From contig OW804096.1 of NCBI GenBank assembly GCA_942159475.1, positions 87,523,784-87,587,783 of the forward strand: 64,000 nucleotides of DNA. The letters are read 5' to 3'. This stretch comes from Sthenelais limicola. Lineage: Eukaryota; Annelida; Polychaeta; Phyllodocida; Sigalionidae. Below, one piece after another: positions 47,001 to 58,213 of this stretch. The notes under the pieces are model-generated. The model did not search any database, was not told the origin of the DNA, and was given only the letters and a program-made list of their open reading frames with translations. Made by a program: the position numbers and the translations under genes. Numbering within the stretch: the first letter of the stretch is position 1; the number at the start of each line of letters is the position of its first letter.

Positions 47001-47511
47001 CTAGGCATGAAAGTGCGTGATGGCACAGTTAAGTTTGAATACAAATTTCGGGAAAATATTTGTAAGGTTTTTATAAAAAGAAGTAGAAGCTTTACCGAAG
47101 TAAAGAATGCGGAATGAGGAATGCGGTAATAGCGTATGAATTTTCCGCTTTAGTTGTGTGGTATGTGGCAAAAAGAAACTGCCTGGGGCACAACATTATT
47201 TTGAAACACGGTCACCCTTCGTCATATTATATGCCACTGCATTGTTGTAGAACTTTGTAAATTTGTTGTTTAGAGTCGACATCAACATATATAATATATG
47301 TCCGGTAGTTTACAATATAAAAGTAGATGAATGTAACCATGTCTTCAAGAACTGTAGCGGATGATACAATATTCAACCTAATTGAATCAGTACCGATAAA
47401 TGTGTTAAATTAGGATCAAGAAGAACCGTCACTATAAGTTAGACACTGGCTCCCTGTCCTAAAAAATAAAGTTTAATAGACAAGAGCTGCGTCTGAATGT
47501 CATAAGTAGAG
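44022..47511. other. Non-coding stretch
   Basis: No gene is recognised. The 146-codon frame at 46030-46470 is rich in Cys, Leu, Ser and hydrophobic runs but shows no known domain, and a minus frame covers its centre. It contains a 10-bp tandem duplication (46289-46308). Confidence 0.5.
45463..45519. repeat. Imperfect inverted repeat
   Basis: TGTCTTAA (45463) pairs with TTAAGACA (ending 45519), and GAGTGAGC inside pairs with GCTCGACTC after a four-base offset. The loop is about 18 bases. Confidence 0.55.
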
Positions 47512-47660
47512 CTACTCTTTCATTCTGGCTGCTTCTGGTCGGGAGTATATGTAAATATTGATATGTAGTGAATCGCTTCTATAGTAAAGTGCTTTATTAC
47601 TAGAGGCTAATTCCAACCCAGGTTCGACTACAGCGGACACGGCTCTCGACGAAGGCAAGG

Positions 47661-47701
47661 AAGAACACCAACACGGAAATGTCTCTTTCGTTAGGTTTAT
47701 T
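47661..47701 (-). promoter_or_regulatory. Candidate poly(A) site on the minus strand
   Basis: On the minus strand AATAAA (47701-47696) is followed after about 20 bases by a G/T-rich run (47674-47661), the arrangement of a canonical eukaryotic cleavage and polyadenylation signal. The surrounding 47600-47835 is less A+T-rich than its flanks and could be an LTR fragment, but I could not find paired LTR ends or a target duplication. It does not connect to a recognisable gene. Confidence 0.25.
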
Positions 47702-48150
47702 GCCACCCACGACCAGACTGCAAGTCTCAACAGACCCGGCTCAGTCCCAGCATAGGACCGAACTGATCCACTCAAAGCCTTAGAGTGAATACCTTACACC
47801 CTACAAGCAGGAGCAAGGTCACACTTGTCCTCACATCATAAAAGAGGTGTTGCACCAGGCAAACAATATCAGTGAATACAATACATAAGAACAGGTCGTA
47901 CAGGAATACAGTAAATGGTTATACACGATACACATTCTGCTGTAGTTAAATAGACTATAAGATTCCTGTAAATGGGTGATAATGGTAAAACATATCTCTC
48001 TTGTAGTTAACACAAATCCGAAAGCCCATTCCGTGCTCAGTGAAGCGTTACGGAGACACGGGGAAGTTCAAGGACATTTGATTTATACACACTCTTGACG
48101 CGGAGGGCTATATATAACCTCCGATTTACTACAGATACAGTAAAAGCATA

Positions 48151-48153
48151 TAT

Positions 48154-48192
<39 letters not shown>

Positions 48193-48194
48193 TT
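48151..48194. repeat. (TTTA)11 microsatellite
   Basis: About eleven uninterrupted TTTA units. It is a simple sequence repeat. Confidence 0.95.
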
Positions 48195-50768
48195 CAATAT
48201 ACTCCCTTTTACGTATATAAATTTTAGTGGTATTTACTTTTGATATCATATTTAGATGCCCCCTTAATATAGACCTTAGGCGCACTGTGGGTTTTATCAT
48301 ATATTGATTGGTATGTTCGTTTGCTTTTTTAAATTGAACTGGAAAAGTAATTCCCCTTAGGTCTCTTCTGTTGCTCGGCTATATTGCATCGCCTCAAGTG
48401 CATTGGGCGGAGAGAGATATTTTGCTTCCATATGCCAGTCATTAATTCCATAAGCAAAAGTAATCACATTTTCTCTCATAAAATACTGCATCTGATAATC
48501 ACATTTTCCCCTCTCGGTAATTCCCTATGATTGCATCCAGTACAGGCCGGGCAGCGAGTTTTTTACACCTTTGTATTCTCCTTTCCTCTGCGAAAGATTA
48601 ATATGACTGCCTCTGTCCTTTAACATCCGAGTTAACTCCCTCAGGAACTGTTGTCTGGCGTAGAGAATATATCGCAGGGAAATGGTTCTATGCCCTCCGA
48701 GAATGCCCTCTATCAAATGATATCTATAGTTCTATCACACAGTCAGGGGCTTTAAATAAACAATGCCTTGTGGTTTCTTCTCCCTATCCCTGACACCACT
48801 TTAAATGTTCCATTCACTTGAGTTACTCCCTTTATAGTAATCCAATCGCAGTTTAATGGACTCATACACATAGATTCAATAAGCAACGAACAAACACTTT
48901 ACCTGTTTCGCAGGCTATATTGCCCTAGAGCTTCTATTGCTTTTTGTCACTGAAATTGATTGTTTCTTTAGGATAGAATGAAATAAAGACCTCTGAGTAA
49001 ATATATGTTTTTCTCTCTATTTCAGATTCCTCGCATAGTTCAGGGGTTAAACTATTTAGGACAGATTATTCAGATCATTATAGGATACTACATATAGATA
49101 CGACGACAGATTCTATTCTCGTCGGAGCAAGGTAAGCCAATTCTTTACATTTCGCGTTTAGAGCAGAAGGTAGTATACAGAGTGATGTACAGGACTGGCT
49201 GTGTAGACATCTAATCCCTGCCCTAATTACAATCGTTTTGAAATGTATACGCGTGGACAAAAATTATTCAGAATATCAAGAATTGAAAACTGATCCCTTA
49301 ATACTAAATATCCATCCTCTACCGTTGAATCCATTAACTTGTCTCCTCGCAATACAAGCAATACAAACAATCAGGAAAGAATATAGCGAGGGTATGCCCA
49401 AGGTGGCAATCAGCCTGATTGAAGGTAGTTCTTACCCTGATGAGTTCTCTACCCGTGGAATCTTCATGTAGAGATCATATTACATGGAAACCATGTGATC
49501 GATTGTTGGTATGATTAGTTGCTGTATTACGTGTGCAACTCTTAGTAAATCGCAATCCCAACTAATTAGGCATGTAATATCATATCATATTGTAAGATAC
49601 TGCCACGTAATGGACGTATACGATAAGAAAATGTGTTCATTTAATGATGAACACGTATATATATCAAGAACTCCTTGCAATCTGTAGTACCTCTCGGATG
49701 ATTTTCATTATTTTTGACACACCCGTGAGTTATGTTGGCCAATTACTTTCTCGTCTCGTACGTTATCTTTGTTTCCATTATTTTACTATCCAAGCTTTTG
49801 TAATATTCGTTACACAGAAGAAGGCGAAGACATTCCCTTTTCAGCTTTTGGAGGAGAGATGTTATTGTAAAATGCTTCTTTGCTTCAACATCGAAGCGAA
49901 CAGGAGAAAGGAAGAGATCCGGTTTTAATAAGCTCTTTGAGCGCTCTGGGACTAGCTTTAATCTCCATAATAAAGGTGGGTCATCAGCAGATATTGGCTT
50001 ACGGTGTGTATTGTGCTCGAAGCCTGGTTCCCTCTGCATGCTCTTGGGATGGGAGAGACCCTTGATCTATACTCATGTGCTGGTCTATTTTACCACTTTA
50101 ATCATCTATCAAAGCTTACATCTAGTGAACCTGATGGTTCCTTGGTCATCCTATATGGTTGTTATCTCGGCTGGGTAGTGAGATATGAAATAGTTATTTG
50201 ATGAGTACCCGATTGTTCATTATATGTCAGTACTGAGACTGTAACTGGTGATGTAGGAAGGGAATGTCCTAACACATGGGACCATTTTTCAATATTTTTT
50301 ATCGTCGTCTCCTCCTACAACTCGAGATTTGTATTCCAACTATACGGTAGTTCCAAAAATGAGCTCCCGCTCCCGCAACATCATTTTCTAAAGAGTCATA
50401 GGATTGGCCATTCATGATGTATTAGGATTTCTGTGCATTTGGTCTGTCTACGCAGCCATTTGTGGGCATCGATGGATTATATTTTTGGAAATTCAACAAA
50501 TTGCTTATGAAATATAAATCTCTTGCGCAAAATGGTATTTGGGATGACATCGTAGATAGAGGTCCAAACCTTGTTGAATCATCTATGGAAACTATTGATG
50601 GTTATATAGAGAGGTCATGGAAGCTTGGTGTAATGGTTCTGACAGCCCACTTCTAGCTTCATTGCTTGCTAGACGTCAGACGTTTTGGTCCAACACAAAC
50701 ACATTGGCTTCATCTGGTCCTGATCAACGAAGCAAATGACCATCGGTCAGTACACAATCTGTGGTTCC
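48195..50768. other. Non-coding stretch
   Basis: No gene is recognised. Frames are 98 codons or fewer, and those at 49644-50065 overlap on both strands. Confidence 0.55.
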
Positions 50769-50795
50769 TCTGAGATAGGTCTGAGATAGGTCTGA
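50769..50795. repeat. 11-bp tandem repeat, about 2.5 units
   Basis: TCTGAGATAGG occurs twice, followed by a partial third unit. Confidence 0.9.
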
Positions 50796-50890
50796 TTCGT
50801 AATGGTCTCAAGAAAGGATAACATGAAGTCAATATTTATTTTCAGAAGGGGTGAAAACATATTAAAGCTTAGTCCTAAAACTTTATCTAA

Positions 50891-50947
50891 AGGGAGGGTT
50901 GCGGGGTTGCGGGGGGCGGGGGGGGGCGGGGGCGGGGGGGGGGGGGG
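50891..50947 (+). repeat. G-rich low-complexity tract, quadruplex-prone
   Basis: Runs of three to fourteen G are separated by single C or short TTGC spacers, easily satisfying the four-G-tract rule on the plus strand. The poly-glycine frame across it (50802-51092) is a by-product of composition. Confidence 0.9.
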
Positions 50948-53900
50948 TCTGCCATATTGTGTTTCCTTGACGCTAGCTATAATTGCTCTATCAAAGATAC
51001 CTGCTGATATTCTAGTAATGCATTCATCACTATTATTTCACGGTAAATCCGATCCTCGTAGTATTTTGCCAGGCCTAATATACTGTATGTAATTGGTTCC
51101 CAAGAATAAGAGGAGCATTTAATTTGTTAGCAGTGGCTTGCTTTGGCTTACTTTAGATGGGGACTAATCAAACTAGAAGGACGTCTTTGATAATGGTGAC
51201 TGGCAGGGTGGCCCTCTCATTTTTCACTTTATCCCAGTCGCTCTTGCTCTTCCTATCAAAGATAAATTCCAGTCCCTTTCACTTCTTAATTTTCGAATTA
51301 GGCACTGGCTCTGATGTCACAATTTCTTTTTTTGTATGTCCCTTTGAGATAATGTTACAGTTAGAGTTATCTACTTTTCTTCTGCCCGAAGTAGTTTATG
51401 GCTTCTGGCATCGGAGCAGAGTGGGCTAAGTCTAATCCAGGCAATTTGGCAAAGGATCAAACGCAATTATATAACCTAGATGATATGGTTCTGCTAGTTA
51501 TTTTGAGAGTTCTCCTTTACCATGGTCTGCCTATTTAGCCTCGGTCCATTCGTTCTCTTTTGTTCCGCAGGAGTTATTAATTCAATTTTCTGAAGGCAAA
51601 GGAGACGGAAGGAACTGTTGATAGGGCGGTATCACGTTGCCGAGGACAATCTTCCATTAACTGCCTATTCCACTGTGGTCTCTGAACTCTGACCTTTCCT
51701 CTTCGACCTCTGCACTGGGGCGACGACCCCTGTTGATCGTTCTTGCCAATACCTTAAATGCTGTTGGTCTAATACGCCAACACGTGCTATATCTACGCTA
51801 CGACGACGACGTACGCCAGGCAGGCGTTGGATCACTAATGTCATTGCCAATTAACTTTAAAAATGCTATCAACACCAGAACTCTCCTTTGAAGTTATATT
51901 TGCGTCTTGATCTCCAAGACAGGATCTAAGCTAGCCAGCAGCGCTTTACACACCAGTACTTATCACTTTGAATTGGTCATAATTAAGCAAATTCATAATT
52001 GCTCTGTCCTAGTTTGCTATAATCATACGGAAGTAGTGTTGGCCCCCAGCTATCAAAAGGAGCTAATAGCATGAGTCAAAAAGGAAAGTACATGCAAATC
52101 ATGAATGAATAATGGTGAAATCTCTTGCTAGTTTCCTCTATTGTTTAGAATTTCCTTTATATGCGTACATGTAGTGTGTGCTTGTGGGACTTGAGAATCA
52201 GCAATTCTCATTTTAGTTACACTTGCCTGCAGATATATAGTGCCTCATACGTGCCTGTATATTCTATAGAATCATTTAACAGTGGCACTTTAGGTCCATC
52301 GGCACTTTGTCAACATTGCAATAAAGGCGTCTGGTATTTGTATAGGCCACATATTGAATTCCATGCATGTATTATCAATTATTGCAACACGAAGAGCAAA
52401 CGCGCTTTAACAGTGCTTGTATTGACGCCCGTTCTTTTCAGACTCAAGTGGAAAAGGGAAAACAATACACAATATACGACACGGTGCATAACGATGTTAG
52501 CACAAATAGGCACTGGCTAGTTCTTTGACACGCACCACACGAACGCTTTATTGTGGATTGCGTGTGAGATAAAAGATAAGGGATCCTTTACTATAATCCT
52601 TAAGGTTGCACTTAAGAGAATTACAGCCCCATTTCTATGAGGTGATATTAACTAACGTAGATTATTTAGGGCAATTACAATTTGTGGTAATTCGTTTTAG
52701 TTACTCCGAAAATGTCGCTGGATAATCATAGTAACCTGGTTATTTTGAACAGATTGCCTTTCGAAATTTGTTGACTGCGGTTTTCTCACATTATTTTGGG
52801 TCGAGCTCTCATTTGGACTTCAGAATTCAGTCATACTTTGATGAGGTATTCTACAGACATCTAGGCAAAATATGTATAGCCTTTCTTGCTTGAAAGGGAA
52901 ACTCGGTGTTGTGGTTATGGGATGGGGCATCTACAATCCCTGACTCTTTGGGTCGAGACCACTAAGACGTGTCCACAAAATGAAAAAAAGAATTTCAACC
53001 CGCCCACCTCCATTATACTCCTTTGTTAAGGGGAAATGTCCCCATACCTGATCCTCATGGGGTATTATTTAACAGGCACATAAAGAAGCTTTCTGGCCAA
53101 GGGGCGGCGATCATTAGTGTATGATGCATTGCATGCGCCTAACCAATCCAGTGTAAAGGGACTGAAGGTAGTTTCTTGCCCTTAAATCCTAGCAAAAGGG
53201 ACACATTCAGGTCATACCTGTGCTTGACGATGCAATGAATCATAGACCGCAGGTAGCATGACTTCATCCCCGACGAAATCTAGGGTTAGCCCGAGAAGTC
53301 CAGGGCCACACACCACTTGAACTATATCCACCACCAGTTAGACCAACCTTCTCCCACTAATAATCCCCATTCATTATTCTTCTATTCTGAATAGCTACAC
53401 AGGCTGCCCACAAGCGCGCATAAACACCTCATCCCCTTTCCGGGTCACACAGGAAGAATTATCATTGTAAATATATTCTTATTGATGGATATATATTTCT
53501 TCCTATATCCCCATTGACATAAGATCTGACTAATGGCTCTTTCACTACAGCTTCAACGCTCTCTGCATCTTAATGGTTTTCCTTGAACCGAGAAAGAAAG
53601 AAATGCCAGACCTCCAACGCCAACACAAAATGTCCTCATGCAATCAGGAGATTTGAACGTTGGATCCTTGGCCTCATTTGTCTTAATGAAGATGTATAGA
53701 CACTTCAATTCCGCTAGGGAAAGGGGTTGTAGGTGCGCCATGGTCTTGTGCCATCGTTCATATAAAATCAACGCGGTGCCTGGGCAAATTATATTGGCTC
53801 TTTTATCTTATGGCTTCTTATAATTATGATATATAGTATATGGAACAGTTACTTTATTTATATATATATATTGAAGTATGTAAATGGAGAAAATGTACCG

Positions 53901-55119
53901 GGAGCTATTAAGTGGAACATAGGCCATATCGTTATTGGCACACTCTTCAAGATGAAGTGTTTAGAGGAAAAAGTCTTTGGCCTGTTATGAGCGTCTTGTT
54001 TTCCTGCCAGAGTTAGGTCCAAGTAAAATGGTCCTTCGCGCCATAAACTGTTTTCATTGAGTTTTTATATTATACTCGTCCTTCAGCTCGAACGACCCTG
54101 TGGCTTTTAGTACATGTACATAGGTCGGGTTCTAAATGTTATATCTAATACTTGCTGTTACATTTACACCCTGTACTGGTTGGCATATACGGTATGTATA
54201 CGCGTTTATCACCGAAATTTGTTAATTATTAAAACAAGGTAATCATCTAGAATGCTGAATGAGCATTGCCTGGTAAGTAAGGATTGGTTCAATGCATCAC
54301 GGATGGGTCGGGCATTGAGTGTACTCCTGGTCATTAAACCGGGTCAGAGGTAAACTCGTGATCACCATGTTCAATGGATGCTCAGGTTTTTCTGTTGTCA
54401 GAGATGGATAAGTATTCAGGTTTATATTCGGGGCCGTCATGCAGACTGGCTCCGGATCCAAGCTTATAATACAGGCCTTCTCTCAATTGTCCCAATAGCA
54501 ACTGCCTTTGGCTCCCTAGTTCTTGTTGACAAGGATTTGGATCATGCATAATAGTTAAAGCTGCTCGCCGGTCGTAAACATGGTCAGAGAGTGCTCGCCT
54601 TGATCGGATTTATCAACACAAAATATTGATCTTAAGAATTAGGGGAGATTTCTCGGAAAAGGGCCTTCTTGTATTGGTAGGCTTATGAGCATGTATAATT
54701 CAGGGAGTGGCCAGAGAGTGATTCGCGAGGAGAATCCATTATAAGAAGGAGACTTCGGTGTCCCTGTTTGATCTTACTGGGTGGTATTATATTATTGTCT
54801 GGTTAAAGTCAGCAGGGCCTTAGTAACTTGGTATACCTGGGTTTTGTACAAGTGCATCACCTTGTTGGTCGAATCCATTTCATTATTATACTCGGAACCT
54901 AGGGTTTGGCATAAAAACAAATGGGTCTATATCTAGAATATGGGTTTAAATCACACCATCACCTGTGTCAACGTCTTGGCGTTAGTTTATGACATCACAA
55001 CATCAACAGTAGTGTCAGAGATACCTGTTGACGTAGGATATCTGAAGTCTTCGGAGGATAACTAGGTGCCTAGGATTACTAGACTGGTGGCGTTTCACAC
55101 TGTCATCTTATCATTTCGA
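50948..55119. other. Non-coding stretch
   Basis: No gene is recognised. The largest frame is 52161-52520 (119 codons, plus), which shows no known motif. A short (TA)n run lies near 53860-53872. The rest has no repeat I could match elsewhere in the window. Confidence 0.5.
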
Positions 55120-55181
55120 AAAACTCAAGAGTTTTGGCGCAGCCTAGTACGTCACAGCATGGTTCTTGGGTTTGAGTCAGG
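55120..55181 (+). repeat. tRNA-like fragment, possible SINE head
   Basis: A 16-bp palindrome (AAAACTC, two bases, GAGTTTT; 55120-55135) is followed by an A-box-like AGCCTAGTACG (55141) and a T-arm-like segment: CTTGG, loop GTTTGAG, TCAGG (55165-55181), which pairs over five positions with two G-T pairs. Neither an anticodon arm nor an acceptor stem is evident, so a functional tRNA is excluded. A decayed tRNA-derived element is possible. Confidence 0.2.
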
Positions 55182-55226
55182 GAAAGGAGTGGCCCATGCG
55201 GTGCAATCTTCAGCGAGAATATGATA

Positions 55227-55254
55227 TCAAGAAAAATGTATTGATTTTTCTTGA
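55227..55254. repeat. Inverted repeat with perfect 11-bp arms
   Basis: TCAAGAAAAAT (55227-55237) and its complement (55244-55254) surround a six-base loop. Pairing does not extend into the flanks. Confidence 0.75.
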
Positions 55255-56099
55255 ACCTTCGATGCTGTTCGAAGTGTGATAGATGTAGTTAGAATTCTCC
55301 ATTAAACTTCATTTATTCTGATTGGAGATTTTCAAATTTGACAGTTTACCTGATGTCCGGATTCTCTGCTATTTAATTTCGCTATAGACAATAATGAAAC
55401 GTCAGAAAACATCCAATTCGGCAGATTGAAACGTGCCTTCTTCGGTTGCCTTATCTTCTTAATAAACTATTTGAGTCGGGAGAGGCGAGGAGATTGGCAA
55501 GTGAAGACGATAAAACCATTGTCTTGTCAAATGTCGGCCTGAAAAGTCTATCGATGTGATGTCCCATCTCAATAAATTGGAGATGATTAAGATCAGTGGC
55601 TTTCGATCCTTTCCCATCCTGAGTATGAGAACATTCCATCATCGTGTGGAAAACAATGGTGATTGGGCGATGCATCAACAACTTCAACAATGTATCTATA
55701 ATTATGGATGCTATATTAGCCCGGAATGCGAGACAAACCGGGCAGAATATTGGTCTCGATGGATGGAATGGATTGTGTGATAGGGTGATGTAAATCGCAA
55801 AGACCCCAATCCTTACCAAAAAATAAGCTGTCATAACTGACATGCAGCTCAGATAAAGAACACCTCCAAGTTTTGTCCCTGCACTGCTCCCATTCCCCGG
55901 GCACCCCCTCCTTCCTTTCCCTCCTCATGGTTTTATCGTGGACAACACATTTAGAGAGTACTTGGGAATCATCAGCATTGTCCAAAGTCCGGAATCTCTC
56001 TTCTGTTGCTTTTTGTTCCATCTGAGATCACTTTTCCGATCTTTTGTTGTGCAATTTATCAGCCTGTCTGGATCTCTCTCTCTCGTGTCATGAGTACTT

Positions 56100-56135
56100 G
56101 GATTTGACTTTTTCCACGGATTTGACTTTTTCCAC
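56100..56135. repeat. 18-bp perfect tandem duplication
   Basis: Two identical 18-bp units begin GGATTTGACTTT. Confidence 0.95.
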
Positions 56136-57679
56136 ATGCCCAACCTATATTGAATAAAGGATGTGGTGTTCACTGTAGTACTTTGATCAACATTTCAAGT
56201 GGAATAGATTTTTCTTGGGGTAATAAAACACATTGATGCCCATATGATGGTATATCGCACTGGTGTTGTTTGCTTTGGAAAAAGTGATTTGTGTGAAAGA
56301 TCGAGTGCTCTAGACTAATGATGCTATTATCACTCTGGTATGAGATGGAAACATACCCACCCGTACAGGATGCTAGTAATGGAAACAAAAACCACAAAGC
56401 CAGAGTAAAAACCCTGTGACAATCATCGTCCTGCCCTCCCTGACCTCCTACAAAGGGAGACTCAGGTCGCCAATGAATGATGACTCTTGTTTTTTAAGTT
56501 TGGAAAAGTATACGAACACGTGGCATTGCTTTCTTTCTCCTTAATTCTTAGTGCATTCGGCTGAGGTCAAGACTAAGGCAAATAGGATAAGGCAGTTCCT
56601 TTCATTTGGACAAAGCATAATGAACACATTGTCTTTTACAGATTGGATGTTCATGCCAGCTACGAAAAAAGTAATCCCTTCTGACAGGTTGTTTCCATTC
56701 GGCATTTAATTTCTAATCGGTGGGGTAATGAGAAAAGACACTCTGGTGTGGGAAGCATCCGCGATGTCATCCCTATGTTTCAAGGCTTTCTGCCTTGCAC
56801 GAAAGGGAAGCCACATCAAACGCTCGGAAGCCACAGTTTTCGCGAAATGCTCCAACCCCTAAAGCTGCAACTGTTACTTGTTGTAGCACAAAAAGAACAA
56901 CTGGATCTTCATTTGTGCCGACTCCCTCATGGGCCGTCACTCTAATGCTTCGACGTGGACACAGCCGATTCATTCATTTCGTGTTTTCTCGAATAGTTAT
57001 CGGAAATAGAATGGTAAATCGATCCCTCAAGTTTAGAAAGAAGTAATCAGCGAGAATATTTGAGTCACCGATTCTCGCTAAAGCCTGATCTAGATTGAGG
57101 AAGCACATTTTCGGCATCCAATCAGACTCTGGAATTGAACACACACTTCCTTTAGAACCAGAATCAGATTTCACTAGATCAACGCAAATCCAGGCAGTGC
57201 CTTGGTGGTTATTTGTCCTTTTCTGCCATTTTCCTATGAGGGGCATACCTAGAGCCACTGGTGTTTTTCTTTAAGGTTCTCCTCTTCAAAAGCGTCCTAA
57301 ATGTCTTCTCATTTCCTGAGATTCAAGAATGGTTGGCAATGTTAATAGGATTACTGGTCTTAATGATATTTCCTCGCATGAATAAAGCTCAAGGAATGCC
57401 CCTTTAAGTCTACCCAAAATGTCTATGGAGTTGGGAATGGTAGAGGTTCTCCTGCCGGGGGATAAGATCCTTCTGTATAGGAAAAGGTCTTATTATTCTA
57501 TGAATGTGCCCTCCATCATGCGTAGTTGTGGTGAGATGGGTAGGGTCGTGAGCTGACCATCCAATCAAGCCCTATTCTAGCCTGCGACCCTCCCTAGTCT
57601 GGCTAAAGCCCTCCGTAAATAGAAAAGGGCCGAGTCACCTTTCTAAGCAATACTAGCACTGATAGACAGAGACTTGTAA

Positions 57680-57701
57680 TTCCTTCTAGGTTCCTTCTAG
57701 G
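57680..57701. repeat. 11-bp perfect tandem duplication
   Basis: TTCCTTCTAGG occurs twice in tandem. Confidence 0.9.
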
Positions 57702-58147
57702 TTGTAAACACCGTGGCTATTACCCCCGATCCCCTGATGGAGAGGTTTTTCTATACCATATTTATATTAAAGGGTATTTAAACGTAGCATCTTTTTAGGC
57801 TAATGTAGTTGAACGAATTTAGCATATCAAGGTTATTCTGACATGACTTACATGTGTACATAATGTTTCTGTGCATCCATCACAACCTATTTCAGTGCCT
57901 CTACAAGTCTTTTATTGACTGAGATTGATTCAATTTGTGTTTATGTATGGTTTGGTATGGAGGCTATGATGATCTCTTGATGCCTCATGATGTCCATGAC
58001 CCACGAGAAAGCTGGAGAGGAACTCAGTGAGCTCGCCCTGAAGCCCTGATAGCGTGTGACGGCTGATTGCCAACTGCTTTTTGCTGTCCTCCAAATACAT
58101 GATTTTTCACAGACAACCGCTTGAGATATGTTACGCAGGCCATGATG

Positions 58148-58213
58148 TTTTCCCCTACTGGCAGTGGTTTGAATCTTGCCTTTTCCCCTACTGGCAGTGG
58201 TTTGAATCTTGCC
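58148..58213. repeat. 33-bp perfect tandem duplication
   Basis: Two identical 33-bp units (58148-58180 and 58181-58213) begin TTTTCCCCTACTGG. The unit is a multiple of three, so every frame through it carries an eleven-residue repeat. The surrounding frames are unrecognised, so the preserved phase may be coincidence. Confidence 0.95.

Larger units (their letters stand above)
55255..58147. other. Non-coding stretch
   Basis: No gene is recognised. The 130-codon minus frame at 55451-55843 and the overlapping plus and minus frames at 56748-57258 show no known domain. A nine-base inverted repeat of AGCGAGAAT lies at 57049-57079. Confidence 0.5.

Noticed and set aside
50802..51092. Poly-glycine-containing open frame
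   Set aside because: The glycine run is a direct product of the G-rich tract at 50891-50947, not a protein feature.
57049..57079. Nine-base inverted repeat AGCGAGAAT with a 13-base loop
   Set aside because: Perfect nine-base arms with loops of this size are expected a few times by chance in 64 kb.
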